From contig CP059070.1 of assembly GCA_017798125.1 (NCBI GenBank), positions 1,426,001 through 1,490,000 of the forward strand: 64,000 nt of DNA. The letters run 5' to 3'. This DNA comes from Cryomorphaceae bacterium. Its GTDB lineage: Bacteria; Bacteroidota; Bacteroidia; Flavobacteriales; ECT2AJA-044. How positions within the stretch are numbered: position 1 is the stretch's first letter; every line of letters begins with the position of its first letter. A model generated the notes under the pieces. The model did not search any database and was not told the origin of the DNA. It worked only from the letters and a program-made list of their open reading frames with translations. The translations under genes were made by a program, and so were the position numbers. Positions 8,036-16,791 of this stretch are shown here, piece after piece.

Positions 8036-11000
8036 CTAGTCCTGAATGCTCTTTTCAAACTTAGCTGCTAATCCATCCACATCCTTGTTGTAGGCTTCGT
8101 GAGCTGCTTGAGAATCCACTTTTAATTGTTCCAAAGTGGCTCGCATTTGCGCAGTCTCAGGCCCCTCTGATTGTTCCAAGATGGTACTCATAAAGGCCAT
8201 TTTAGAAAGAATAGTCGCGGGAAGATTGATGATCTCCGCCAAGGTGCGCCCAGTCGAAACAAAAGCGCCCTCATATTCTGTAATGTGACTCGTCAATGCC
8301 GCGGCCGCTTTCTCTGCTTTTTTAATGCTCCCAGAGCTCGCGCCAGAAGCCTTGTAGGCCTCAAGCTTGGCATTCACTTCATCACGAAGGGTGACGGCAG
8401 CAATTACTTTGTTTGATGATTCCTCAGCAGCAGCGTACATATCCATCCAGAAGGCAAACTTCTGGTCCATTTCTTCTTGAGTATACTTTTCTTTAGGGCT
8501 AGCCGCTACCGTGAACGATTCCTCTTCGGTCTGACCATCTACCGTTAAAACAGCCAAAAACGTTCCAGGTGCCGTAATGGGACGGATTGCAGTGGGCGGA
8601 CGATTCGGGATTCCTACAACCATATCCACCCGATAATCCCACACGAATTTGTTGAGACCACTGTTCAAATCACTGCCGTCGCCGTAGGTCAAGGTCATTT
8701 GATCCTTGGTGTAGGTTCGAAGAAGTGCTCCATCTGCATCCTTAATTTCTAGTTTGATGTCCGTAGGTTCCTGAGCCAAATAGAAATAGAAGGGAACACC
8801 CAATGGTTTTGGGTCACCTGCATCAATGAATTTTCGTTTCCGCTCTCCATTGACGGGTGTGAAACCTAGTTCGTAATAGGTGTGTCCGGGACGCATGTTT
8901 TGTACGAAGTAATTCTTCTTGTCTCCAGGATCTCCTCCAGGTACGTAGTCGATCCACCAGTTGTACCCGAAGCGCGTATGTGCAGGAGAAGAATAGAGAT
9001 GTATGGATTTTCCAGCTTGCTCTTCTTTAGACCTCAGTGGAGTTAAATCATCCATGATCCAGAATCCACGGCCGTTGGTGGCAATAACCAAGTCGTGATC
9101 CTTCAACTTCATGTCAACAACGCCCACGGAAGGCATATTGGCCTTAAGGGACTTCCAAGACGCGCCGTCGTCCATAGAATAGAATACACCAGTTTCCGTT
9201 CCAATGTAAAGCATACCCTGACGGTGAATGTCCTCACGGATGGTCTTGGTCACTTCTTCTTGAGGAAAGTTCGACGATAAATTCGTCCAGGTTTCCCCGT
9301 AGTCTGAAGTTTTGAAAATATATGGGCTGTAGTCATCGTAAGTGTTAAAGTTTGAGAATACTACGTACGCCGTTGCAGGATCAAAAGGAGATGCTTCGAT
9401 CTCATAAACCTGGGAGTATTCAGGCAAGTCTTTATCCTTGATGGATACGTCAATCCAATCGCTACCACCGTTTTTCGTGATGAAGATTTTGCCATCGTCT
9501 GATCCGGTCCAAATCAGTCCTTGTTGAACGGGCGATTCAATAATCCGGTGAACAGTGGAATATACCTCCTGACCAAAGTACTCGCTCAACCATGGCGTAC
9601 CCGAAATTTTTTGACGGTCTTCGATGTTGTTTGTTAGGTCAGGGCTGATGACTTCCCAGCTCATGCCTTCGTCTTCCGTTTTGAAGACTACGTTACCAGC
9701 CAAATAGATGGTTTTATTGTCGTGTGTCGAAAGCATCATTGGGGTATCCCAATTGAATCGGTACTCGAGGTCTGAAGCATTTAAACCAAACATAGGAAAA
9801 GGAGTGACCGATCGAATTTGAGACTGTCCCGTACTCAAATCATTTACGGCGAATGGAGCACCACTACCGAAAGGAGCCCCAGAGCCAATATTGTAGACGA
9901 TATCTGGATTGTTGGGATTTGGAATGGCATTACCCGTTTCACCATTTCCGATGATTTCCGTGTCGTAGCGTGAGATTCCGCCCCATCGAGAAGCGGAGGG
10001 AACTTTAAAGGAAAGTACATCCTGTCCGGTTCCGTACACATTGTATGGGAAATCGTTGTCTACATTGACTCGATAGAATTGAACGTTTTTCTGCGAGTGT
10101 TGACTGCTCCAAGTTTTACCCCCGGTGAGGGAGACTTGGCATCCTCCATCGTTTGTCCCAATCATGCGCATGGGATCTGTTGGGTCAATCCAGATGTCGT
10201 GGAAATCGTCCTTGATTCCAGGTTCTAGTACCCAAGTTTTACCTCCATCCATGGATTGGAACATTCTGTTGTTTGGACACCAAAGATTATCCGCATCGCT
10301 CGGATTGGCGTAGATATGGCTGTAGTAAAATGGACGACCAATGATTTGGAAGTAGTTGGAGACGAACTCCCAATTTTCACCTCTGTCGTCTGAACGATAC
10401 AAGGCCGGTTCTGTCTCCGAGTCAATCAAGGCATAAAGTCGATTGGGATCAGCGGCACTCATGGTCAAACCGGTTCGGCCTCGTCCACCTTCTGGCAGTC
10501 CATTGGCATAGGTGAACTCGGTCCAGGTGGCACCACCATCAGTGGTTTTATATAGACCGGATTCCGGTCCACCTGTTTTGGGCCCCCATACTTTTCGTTC
10601 GAACTCCCAAATAGCGGCGTAGAGTTCATCCGGGTTCTCGGGGTTCATGACCAAATCAATAGCTCCTGCTTTATCGCTTTTGTAAAGCACTTTCTCCCAA
10701 GTGGATCCACCGTCTGTGGTTTTGAAAACACCCCGCTCTGGATTGGGTCCAAAGGCATGCCCAAAAGCCGCTACATATACGGTATTTGGATCGGTCGGAT
10801 GGACTCGAACTTGAGCAATGTGGTGGGTTTCTTCAAGACCTAGATGTTCCCAGGTTTCTCCGCCATCGGTGGATTTGTACACACCGTCTCCCCAGCTGAC
10901 GTTGTTTCTCATTTGAGGCTCACCCATTCCAACGTAGATCACGTTCGGATCAGAAGGGGCAAATTCCATGGCTCCAATATTACCAGACTTGAAATAGTCG

Positions 11001-11224
11001 TCTCCAACAGGCATCCAATACAGTCCTGCATCCTCGGTTTTCCAAAGACCATTGCTGGCGCCGTGGTAAAAGGTGCTTTTTTCAGTCGGGTGTCCTAGTA
11101 CAACGGAGCCTCTGTTCCCGGCCACGGGACCTATGAATCGCCATTGCAGTGCGTCTAGTGATTGTGCAAAAAGAGAAGATAGCGCAAGGAAGAGCATCCC
11201 TGCTAGAGTGTAAAATCTTTTCAT
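8036..11224 (-). CDS. Large secreted BNR/VPS10-type beta-propeller protein
   Basis: 1,062 residues starting at ATG 11224 (MKRFYTLAGMLFLALSSLFA signal). At least ten BNR or sialidase-type turns of the form S/T-x-D-x-G-x-T/N-W occur (KSTDGGETWEHL, KTTDGGSTWEKV, RSDDRGENWEFV, QSMDGGKTWVLE, KTSDYGETWTNL), which fold as two propellers like the VPS10/sortilin and xyloglucanase-type proteins. From about 780 on there is a beta-sandwich-like part and a charged helical tail (about 900-1062). No catalytic residues of a glycosidase are evident, and no T9SS tail is present. Such proteins are often labelled glycosyl hydrolase on weak grounds. It probably heads the operon with the two barrel genes. Confidence 0.88.
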   Translation of the reverse strand: MKRFYTLAGMLFLALSSLFAQSLDALQWRFIGPVAGNRGSVVLGHPTEKSTFYHGASNGLWKTEDAGLYWMPVGDDYFKSGNIGAMEFAPSDPNVIYVGMGEPQMRNNVSWGDGVYKSTDGGETWEHLGLEETHHIAQVRVHPTDPNTVYVAAFGHAFGPNPERGVFKTTDGGSTWEKVLYKSDKAGAIDLVMNPENPDELYAAIWEFERKVWGPKTGGPESGLYKTTDGGATWTEFTYANGLPEGGRGRTGLTMSAADPNRLYALIDSETEPALYRSDDRGENWEFVSNYFQIIGRPFYYSHIYANPSDADNLWCPNNRMFQSMDGGKTWVLEPGIKDDFHDIWIDPTDPMRMIGTNDGGCQVSLTGGKTWSSQHSQKNVQFYRVNVDNDFPYNVYGTGQDVLSFKVPSASRWGGISRYDTEIIGNGETGNAIPNPNNPDIVYNIGSGAPFGSGAPFAVNDLSTGQSQIRSVTPFPMFGLNASDLEYRFNWDTPMMLSTHDNKTIYLAGNVVFKTEDEGMSWEVISPDLTNNIEDRQKISGTPWLSEYFGQEVYSTVHRIIESPVQQGLIWTGSDDGKIFITKNGGSDWIDVSIKDKDLPEYSQVYEIEASPFDPATAYVVFSNFNTYDDYSPYIFKTSDYGETWTNLSSNFPQEEVTKTIREDIHRQGMLYIGTETGVFYSMDDGASWKSLKANMPSVGVVDMKLKDHDLVIATNGRGFWIMDDLTPLRSKEEQAGKSIHLYSSPAHTRFGYNWWIDYVPGGDPGDKKNYFVQNMRPGHTYYELGFTPVNGERKRKFIDAGDPKPLGVPFYFYLAQEPTDIKLEIKDADGALLRTYTKDQMTLTYGDGSDLNSGLNKFVWDYRVDMVVGIPNRPPTAIRPITAPGTFLAVLTVDGQTEEESFTVAASPKEKYTQEEMDQKFAFWMDMYAAAEESSNKVIAAVTLRDEVNAKLEAYKASGASSGSIKKAEKAAAALTSHITEYEGAFVSTGRTLAEIINLPATILSKMAFMSTILEQSEGPETAQMRATLEQLKVDSQAAHEAYNKDVDGLAAKFEKSIQD

Positions 11225-11247
11225 TTCAAGGTTTGGTTTTCGTTTGG

Positions 11248-11274
11248 GTCGATTATAAAGATAGTACAATCGAC
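11248..11274. promoter_or_regulatory. Inverted repeat over the probable promoter of the BNR/porin operon
   Basis: Arms GTCGATT (11248-11254) and AATCGAC (11268-11274) with a 13-base spacer. The spacer holds minus-strand TATCTTTA (11263-11256), one base from the -7 consensus. The arms therefore bracket the predicted RNA polymerase contact 24-50 bases before the start at 11224, as an operator would. No regulator gene is adjacent. Confidence 0.35.
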
Positions 11275-11320
11275 AAATTTCGATCTCTCGTTAACCTAAC
11301 TCTTGGGCAATGAAATTGGT

Positions 11321-12208
11321 TCAGGCCGCTCTTCGCTTCACATACCTCCGAAAGAGCCCATTGCCAAAAACGGCAGCCAGAATCAAGAGGGTCCCTAAGT
11401 AAAAGCTCAAGTTCATACGCTCCGCATCGCCGAAGATGAGGAAGGCCATGACAATACCGTACACCGGTTCCATGTTGATGGACAGCACAACGGTATAGGG
11501 ATTCAAGACCTTCATTACGGAAACCGATACAATGAAGGCGTAGGCCGTACAAACGACACCTAAGAAAAGAAGCCACACCCAGTCCATGAGTGGCGGATTG
11601 AACATGGAAGCCGAAAATCCGCCCGTGAGGGCGAGATAAATAGAAATAACCAGGACGCCACCGAACATTTCGTAGGTGGTAATGACCGTCGGTCGGTAGG
11701 TCTTTGCGAAAACCCCGTTGATCACGGCAAAAGTAGCCGCTAAAAAAGAGGAGATGAGCGCCGTTAGAATGCCCCATTCATAGCCAGTGGTCACCTCGAA
11801 AATCACCGATATACCGGCGATGGTGAGCAGACCAAAGAAGATCTCGGAACCTTTGACACGCCTGCGAAAAACCAAGGGCTCAATGAGGCTCGTGAAGAAG
11901 GCTCCCGTGCTCAAACAGGCGAGGGTAATGGACACGTTCGAGATTTTGACGGCGTGGAAAAAGGTGATCCAATGACCAGCGGTGATGGCCCCTGTTCCAA
12001 TCATTTGGAGGGCGGGTTTCCAGCCCAAAGACAGGTCGATTTTCTTGATCCGAGTCCAGAGAAAAAGACTGAGGGCCGCGATGAGCATACGATGCCAAAC
12101 GAGTTGCGTGGCCGGAAGGGTGATGAGCTCGCCGAGGATGGCGGTAAAGCCCCATACGAAGATGACGAGGTGGAGCTGAATCTGACTTTTTAATTCACTC
12201 GAGGGCAC
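11321..12208 (-). CDS. EamA/DMT-family transporter
   Basis: Inner-membrane drug/metabolite transporter of the ten-helix EamA type: two related halves, the first beginning IQLHLVIFVWGFTAILGELI and the second around ISSFLAATFAVINGVFAKTY. Substrate unknown. No ATG lies near the start; the GTG at 12208 puts the first helix about 15 residues in, as is usual, while a TTG at 12238 would extend it by ten residues, so the start is tentative (295 residues if GTG). It overlaps the end of lptG by 14 bases and probably ends the tgt-lptG operon. One GATG hairpin lies at 11616-11633. Confidence 0.85.
   Translation of the reverse strand: MPSSELKSQIQLHLVIFVWGFTAILGELITLPATQLVWHRMLIAALSLFLWTRIKKIDLSLGWKPALQMIGTGAITAGHWITFFHAVKISNVSITLACLSTGAFFTSLIEPLVFRRRVKGSEIFFGLLTIAGISVIFEVTTGYEWGILTALISSFLAATFAVINGVFAKTYRPTVITTYEMFGGVLVISIYLALTGGFSASMFNPPLMDWVWLLFLGVVCTAYAFIVSVSVMKVLNPYTVVLSINMEPVYGIVMAFLIFGDAERMNLSFYLGTLLILAAVFGNGLFRRYVKRRAA
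11616..11633 (-). repeat. GATG-hairpin family copy
   Basis: Minus-strand CGCCC TCAC GGGCG GATT, perfect stem with the four-base loop. Sense orientation in the DMT gene (encodes ALTGGF). Confidence 0.7.
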
Positions 12209-13271
12209 GGCGATACAGGAATAAGGCGACGACGCCAAAAGTTATGTTGGGTATCCAAACGGCAAGTCCTGCCGGAAGGTTCCCATTGGTGGCAAAGGTC
12301 GTGCTGACCTGCATAAAGAAGATGTAGATGAAGATGGCTCCAAACCCGAGGGCGATGTTCATTCCCATACCGCCCCGTCGTTTCCGATAGGCAATAGAAA
12401 CACCGATCAAGGTCAAGACGTAGGTCGCCAAGGGCAGGGAAAAGCGACGGTGCCGCTCTACGTAGTAGTACACCAAATTCTCCGAGCCGCGGAATTCTTC
12501 TTGCTCAATAAAGGTATTGAGCTCCGGGAAGGTCATCGTTTCAATGGTGTAGAGCTTGGTCACGAGGTCTTCGGGCAAGAAGGCCAAGACCGTGTCTTTT
12601 CGATTCCCGCGCTCCAGAGTTTCTTCCCAGCCATTAATGCGTCGAGCATAGTAGTTCTCCAGACGCCATATGTTCTCCGTGGAATCCCAACGCAGGAAAT
12701 CGGCCAGCAATTTATACCGGAGACTATCACCAGAGAACTCTTCCAGCGAAAAATGATAACCGGCTTTCTTGGCGGTATTGAAGCTCTCCAGGTAGATGTA
12801 GGTGTCGGGCCCAATCTTTCGGTGCAGGTTTCGGTACCGATTGCTCCGACCTTCGTTGATGTAGGTCCATTCGAAGTCTAAGCGAGTTTCGTTGGCCCGC
12901 GGGATAAAGAAGTTGTTGAGATAAAGACTCAACAAGACCAGAACGGTGGCGGCGATGAAGTAGGGGCGAAGCAGGCGGTTGAAGCTAACGCCACTGGCCA
13001 GAATGGCCACAATTTCCGTGTTCTGTGCCAGACGACTCGTAAAGATGATGACGGCGACGAAAATGATGAGCGCCGAAAACAGATTGCCGTAGTAGAAGGC
13101 AAAATTCATGTAGTAGTCAAAGAGGATGTCGTTCAGTGGAATGTCGTGCTGAACAAAGTTGTCGACCTTCTCGCTCACGTCGAAAACGATGGCGATCAAG
13201 AGAATCAAGGAGATCACGAAAAAGAACGTGCCCAAGAATCGAAGGACAATGTAGCGGTCGAGCAGCTTCAC
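12195..13271 (-). CDS. lptG: LptF/LptG-family lipopolysaccharide export permease
   Basis: Inner-membrane permease of the YjgP/YjgQ family that, with LptB, lifts lipopolysaccharide from the inner membrane into the Lpt bridge. The 358 residues have the typical layout: MKLLDRYIVLRFLGTFFFV first helix, two further helices by residue 125 (AQNTEIVAILASGVSFNRLL is the family signature), a periplasmic beta-jellyroll of about 150 residues, and three C-terminal helices (YRKRRGGMGMNIALGFG). It starts with GTG directly after the tgt stop with no spacer. Bacteroidota commonly carry this gene next to tgt. LptF versus LptG cannot be separated with certainty by eye. Confidence 0.9.
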   Translation of the reverse strand: MKLLDRYIVLRFLGTFFFVISLILLIAIVFDVSEKVDNFVQHDIPLNDILFDYYMNFAFYYGNLFSALIIFVAVIIFTSRLAQNTEIVAILASGVSFNRLLRPYFIAATVLVLLSLYLNNFFIPRANETRLDFEWTYINEGRSNRYRNLHRKIGPDTYIYLESFNTAKKAGYHFSLEEFSGDSLRYKLLADFLRWDSTENIWRLENYYARRINGWEETLERGNRKDTVLAFLPEDLVTKLYTIETMTFPELNTFIEQEEFRGSENLVYYYVERHRRFSLPLATYVLTLIGVSIAYRKRRGGMGMNIALGFGAIFIYIFFMQVSTTFATNGNLPAGLAVWIPNITFGVVALFLYRRALE

Positions 13272-14402
13272 TTAGAGGCGATTTTCAAGTTTGGGCACCA
13301 TCATGTCTTTCCAAGCTCGGAAATCTCCATCAATAATGTGCTGGCGCGCCTCTTTCACTAACCAAAGATAGAAGGCCAAATTGTGTATGCTGGCAATTTG
13401 CTTGCCCAGGTATTCATTGCTGTGGATAAGGTGACGCATGTAGGCTTTGCTGTACGCGTGATCCACATAGCTGGTCCCGTTCGGATCCAATGGACTGTAA
13501 TCCATCTCCCACTTCTTGTTCCGGAGATTGATGATCCCTTCCGATGTGAAGATTTGCCCGTTCCGAGCATTTCGAGTGGGCATTACGCAGTCGAACATGT
13601 CAATCCCAAGTCCGATGCTTTCTAGAATATTCGCGGGAGTACCGACGCCCATGAGGTACCGTGGACGATCAGCGGGCAATATGTCCGTAACCACGTCAGT
13701 CATGCCGTACATATCCTCTTTGGGCTCACCTACGCTCAAGCCGCCGATGGCGTTGGCCTCCCGGTCCATACCAGCAATAAACTCAGCACTTTGCTTGCGC
13801 AGATCCGGATAGACGGAACCCTGAACAATGGGGAAGAGCGTTTGCTCGAAGCCGTAATTTCCTTCGCCCTGGTCAAAGTGGCTGCAGCAGCGCTTGAGCC
13901 AGCGATGGGTCATGTGCATACTGCGCTTGGCATAGTCGTAATCGCAGGGGTAGGGGGTGCACTCGTCAAAGGCCATGATGATGTCCGCTCCGATGGTCCG
14001 CTGGATATCAATGGCGACTTCCGGACTGAAAAAGAGTGCTCTGCCATCAATGTGGCTCTTGAATTTGACCCCTTCTTCCTTGATCTTTCGTGTACCCGCC
14101 AGAGAATAGACCTGATAGCCACCGCTGTCTGTCAACATGGGCTTGTCCCAACCGATAAACTTGTGCAGACCTCCGGCCTTTTCGAGGACCTCGAGTCCGG
14201 GGCGCAAGTAGAGGTGATAGGTGTTGCCCAAGATGATCTGGGCTTCAATGTCATCGACCAATTCGCGCTGATGCACGCCCTTGACGGTTCCTGCCGTACC
14301 TACCGGCATAAAGATGGGGGTTTCGACCTCCCCATGCGCCAGAGTCATTTTCCCCGCGCGGGCCTTCGAGGCCGGATCTTGTGCTTCCAACGTGAATTGC
14401 AT
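13272..14402 (-). CDS. tgt: Queuine/preQ1 tRNA-guanine transglycosylase
   Basis: Exchanges the wobble guanine of GUN-anticodon tRNAs for the queuosine precursor preQ1. The 376 residues carry the TIM-barrel signatures LGNTYHLYLRPGLEVL, MLTDSGGYQVYSL (nucleophile region), FDECTPYPCDYDYAKRSM, GGLSVGEPKEDMY and DCVMPTRNARNG. The canonical zinc ligands (C-x-C-x2-C...H) are not all evident in the C-terminal part, where the family usually has them, since DPNGTSYVDHAYSKAYMRHL lacks the expected cysteines. That region is worth comparing with homologues. ATG at 14402; a -7 element lies four bases upstream. Confidence 0.93.
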   Translation of the reverse strand: MQFTLEAQDPASKARAGKMTLAHGEVETPIFMPVGTAGTVKGVHQRELVDDIEAQIILGNTYHLYLRPGLEVLEKAGGLHKFIGWDKPMLTDSGGYQVYSLAGTRKIKEEGVKFKSHIDGRALFFSPEVAIDIQRTIGADIIMAFDECTPYPCDYDYAKRSMHMTHRWLKRCCSHFDQGEGNYGFEQTLFPIVQGSVYPDLRKQSAEFIAGMDREANAIGGLSVGEPKEDMYGMTDVVTDILPADRPRYLMGVGTPANILESIGLGIDMFDCVMPTRNARNGQIFTSEGIINLRNKKWEMDYSPLDPNGTSYVDHAYSKAYMRHLIHSNEYLGKQIASIHNLAFYLWLVKEARQHIIDGDFRAWKDMMVPKLENRL

Positions 14403-14406
14403 GGCG

Positions 14407-14414
14407 CAAAGTTA
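14407..14414 (-). promoter_or_regulatory. Probable -7 element for tgt
   Basis: Minus-strand TAACTTTG, an exact match to TAnnTTTG, separated from the tgt ATG by only CGCC, so transcription would start at or beside the start codon. No clear -33 element. Confidence 0.4.
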
Positions 14415-14430
14415 GGTATTGGCGAATTCT

Positions 14431-14438
14431 TAGTTTTG
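14431..14438 (+). promoter_or_regulatory. Possible -7 element for the glycosyltransferase-sigma-rsmG genes
   Basis: TAGTTTTG, an exact TAnnTTTG match, 34 bases before the ATG at 14473. No TTG at the right distance upstream. Confidence 0.3.
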
Positions 14439-14472
14439 AAATCGCCATTTTTATGTCCCACAACGCCTCTGC

Positions 14473-15552
14473 ATGACCTTGCTCGCCCTCTCGATCCTCA
14501 TTCTCGGGATCTATGATTTTCACTTTTACCGCAGCCTGCGGAGCGAGCCGCTGGTCCGCGAGCCCGAGCAGTGGCCTCCGATAAGCATCTTAACCTGTGC
14601 CCGCGATGTGCGGGAAGACCTTCTGCGCCTCACTGCGCGATGGCCCGAGCAATCGTATCCCGCTCCCGTCCAGTGGGTGGTCGTGGATGACGGTGCCTTC
14701 ATGCCCGCTGATTGGTCCCCTCAGCTGCCCCGTGATTGGACGTTCACCCACGTGCGATTGGAAGAAAAAGAACTCCCCGGGAAGAAAGGAGCCGTTCTGG
14801 CGGGATGGTCACATGTAGAACATGACTTCATTATGTCGATCGATGCCGATTGCGAACCGGTTCACGAAGACTGGCTCCGAGAAATGGTCCGACCGCTCGC
14901 TGAAGGTCGTCCGGCTGTATTGGGCTATGGCGATTACCGTCTGGGTCGAGGAATGCTGGGTCGCTTGATTCAGCTCGAAACGGTGCAGACCGCGATGCTG
15001 TATTTATCATCGGCCCGTAGGGCCAAACCCTATATGGCCGTTGGACGAAATTGGGGCTACCGAAGATGGGAAGGCATGGAAGACGACTTGCGGCGCGATG
15101 CCGATATCCTCAGCGGGGACGATTCCCTATTGCTCCACCGGCGAAAGCCCAAGGAAGTGGGTCTGCGGTGGAACGCAGCGGCCCATACCATTAGCGATCC
15201 GCCCAAATCGTTCGGCGAGTGGCTCAGACAAAAGAGTCGACACGCCCAGGCGGGCACTCGATTTCGGACAGGCCCCTTGCTCTACATCTGGACGTGGCAC
15301 TTGGCCCAAGCACTTTTCTTCTTCAGTATTGGGGCTCTTTTGCTCGGAGATGGGCACCCCGTGACGGCGGCATTCTTGGTGGTTTCCTATGTCTTGGTCA
15401 GCACTTTGCTGCGCTACCCCTTTTACAAGGCTCTGGGGAAAACAAGCTTGCTCTGGTGGCGTTGGTATTATGAGCCGATTTTACTCGGATTTATGTTTCT
15501 TTGGGGCTTGCGCAGCCTGAGACCCCGTAAAACCTGGAGCGACCGTGCCTGA
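14473..15552 (+). CDS. Membrane-attached family 2 glycosyltransferase
   Basis: 359 residues. An N-terminal membrane helix (MTLLALSILILGIYDFHFY) is followed by a GT-A fold: ISILTCARD nucleotide-binding start, WVVVDDGA, the metal-binding IDADCEP (about 124-130) and a later GDDSLLLHR acid motif (about 215-223), then WLRQKSRHAQAG, equivalent to the QxxRW region of processive-type GT2 enzymes. Two or three C-terminal helices follow. This is the layout of poorly characterised GT2 enzymes that glycosylate lipids or surface glycans. Acceptor unknown. The end overlaps the next start (GTG) by eight bases. Confidence 0.88.
   Translation: MTLLALSILILGIYDFHFYRSLRSEPLVREPEQWPPISILTCARDVREDLLRLTARWPEQSYPAPVQWVVVDDGAFMPADWSPQLPRDWTFTHVRLEEKELPGKKGAVLAGWSHVEHDFIMSIDADCEPVHEDWLREMVRPLAEGRPAVLGYGDYRLGRGMLGRLIQLETVQTAMLYLSSARRAKPYMAVGRNWGYRRWEGMEDDLRRDADILSGDDSLLLHRRKPKEVGLRWNAAAHTISDPPKSFGEWLRQKSRHAQAGTRFRTGPLLYIWTWHLAQALFFFSIGALLLGDGHPVTAAFLVVSYVLVSTLLRYPFYKALGKTSLLWWRWYYEPILLGFMFLWGLRSLRPRKTWSDRA
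15008..15024 (-). repeat. GATG-hairpin family copy
   Basis: Minus-strand GGCCC TAC GGGCC GATG, perfect stem; antisense to the glycosyltransferase gene (codes SARRAK on the plus strand). Confidence 0.75.
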
Positions 15553-16126
15553 AGCACCTGACACAGAACTCGTACTGATTACTCAAGCCCGAAGTGGAGA
15601 TGAGAAGGCGCGGGCCCATTTGGTCCAGCAGTATTGGATGCCTTTGTATCAGCATTTGCAATCGCGCACCCAGCGACCAGAAGACGCGGAGGACGCCACG
15701 GTGATCGCCTTCACCAAGGCGCTGCAATCCCTAGATCAATTCGATGATCAATACGCCTTTTCGACTTGGCTCTTTCGCATAGGACAGAACAGCTTAACAG
15801 ATTTACACCGCGCCCAGAAAGGCGATACGCTAAGCATGGACGATGAGCGCATCGGTGAGGCCATTCGCGCCATCTTGGTCGAGCGGCCCACGGCGGTCTT
15901 GAGTCCCGAAGAAGAGCTCGTTCGCAAGCAGCGGCACGATGCTGTGCACGAGGTCATCGGCCAGCTCAAAGAACACTACCGCCAACTCGTCGAGTTACGC
16001 TACCTCAAGGAGCGGAGCTATGAAGAAATCGCCACCGAACTGCAGATGCCCTTGGGCAGTGTGAAGGCGAAATTGTCCCGTGCCCGTGGCCTTCTTGCCA
16101 GTTTATTTCGATCTTCGCCTTTGTGA
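15545..16126 (+). CDS. ECF-type RNA polymerase sigma factor
   Basis: 193 residues with sigma region 2 at about 25-95 (DAEDATVIAFTKALQSLDQF and FSTWLFRIGQNSLTDLHR) and region 4 at about 130-188, ending in the helix-turn-helix LKERSYEEIATELQMPLGSVKAKLSRAR. It directs polymerase to a small regulon. No anti-sigma gene is adjacent, so signalling is unclear; it may be controlled at the expression level. GTG start at 15545 inside the end of the glycosyltransferase gene, and the TGA overlaps the GTG of rsmG. The three genes form one tight operon. Confidence 0.92.
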   Translation: MPEAPDTELVLITQARSGDEKARAHLVQQYWMPLYQHLQSRTQRPEDAEDATVIAFTKALQSLDQFDDQYAFSTWLFRIGQNSLTDLHRAQKGDTLSMDDERIGEAIRAILVERPTAVLSPEEELVRKQRHDAVHEVIGQLKEHYRQLVELRYLKERSYEEIATELQMPLGSVKAKLSRARGLLASLFRSSPL

Positions 16127-16752
16127 AGGTTGAACGCATTTTTCATTATTTCCCCGACTTGACCGACAAGCAGCGCTCGCATTTAGCGCAGCTGTATCCG
16201 CTGTATATGGATTGGAATGCGCAGATCAATGTCATTTCCCGCAAAGACACCGAGCATTTCTATGAGCGTCATGTACTGCATTCGCTTGCCCTTGCCAAGG
16301 TCCAGGGATTCCTGCCCGGGACCAAGGTCTTGGACGTTGGAACGGGCGGAGGGTTTCCGGGAATTCCCTTGGCCATTCTCTTTCCGGAAACGGAGTTCCG
16401 CCTGGTCGATTCGATCGGTAAAAAGATCAAAGTCGTTCAAGCCGTGGCCAATGAGCTGCACCTCGATAACGTGACGGCGGTGCACCAGCGTGCGGAAAAG
16501 GTGAAGGACAAATTCGACTTTGTGGTTAGCCGGGCAGTCACTCGTATGGATGCCTTTGTCCCTTGGGTGCGCAAGAAGTTCCTAAGTGAATCGCGTCATC
16601 CTCACGCCAATGGTATTCTGTACCTCAAAGGCGGTGATCTCAGAGAGGAACTAGCCTCCTTTCCGAAGGCGACCCTGACGCCGTTGAAGAGTTTCTTTTC
16701 CGAAGAGTTCTTCGAGACCAAGCAAGTGGTCCATCTGCCCGTAGGGCAATAA
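16123..16752 (+). CDS. rsmG: 16S rRNA (guanine527-N7)-methyltransferase
   Basis: Methylates G527 of 16S rRNA using S-adenosylmethionine; loss gives low-level streptomycin resistance in other bacteria. 209 residues with ISRKDTEHFYERHVLHSLAL (family signature) and the SAM-binding loop VLDVGTGGGFPGIPLAI (about 69-85), then FDFVVSRAVT (about 129-138). GTG start in a four-base overlap with the sigma factor stop. A GATG hairpin covers the last codons (LPVGQ) and could affect the 3' end of the message. Confidence 0.95.
   Translation: MKVERIFHYFPDLTDKQRSHLAQLYPLYMDWNAQINVISRKDTEHFYERHVLHSLALAKVQGFLPGTKVLDVGTGGGFPGIPLAILFPETEFRLVDSIGKKIKVVQAVANELHLDNVTAVHQRAEKVKDKFDFVVSRAVTRMDAFVPWVRKKFLSESRHPHANGILYLKGGDLREELASFPKATLTPLKSFFSEEFFETKQVVHLPVGQ
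16732..16748 (-). repeat. GATG-hairpin family copy
   Basis: Minus-strand TGCCC TAC GGGCA GATG, perfect stem; antisense over the last codons of rsmG, ending four bases before its last base. Confidence 0.7.
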
Positions 16753-16791
16753 AAGCTACCGTACTCCGGCGGCAGTTTGTACCTTGGGGAC

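Noticed and set aside
13791-14516. 241-residue plus-strand frame across tgt and its upstream region
   Set aside because: It is antisense to all conserved Tgt motifs and has no family resemblance.
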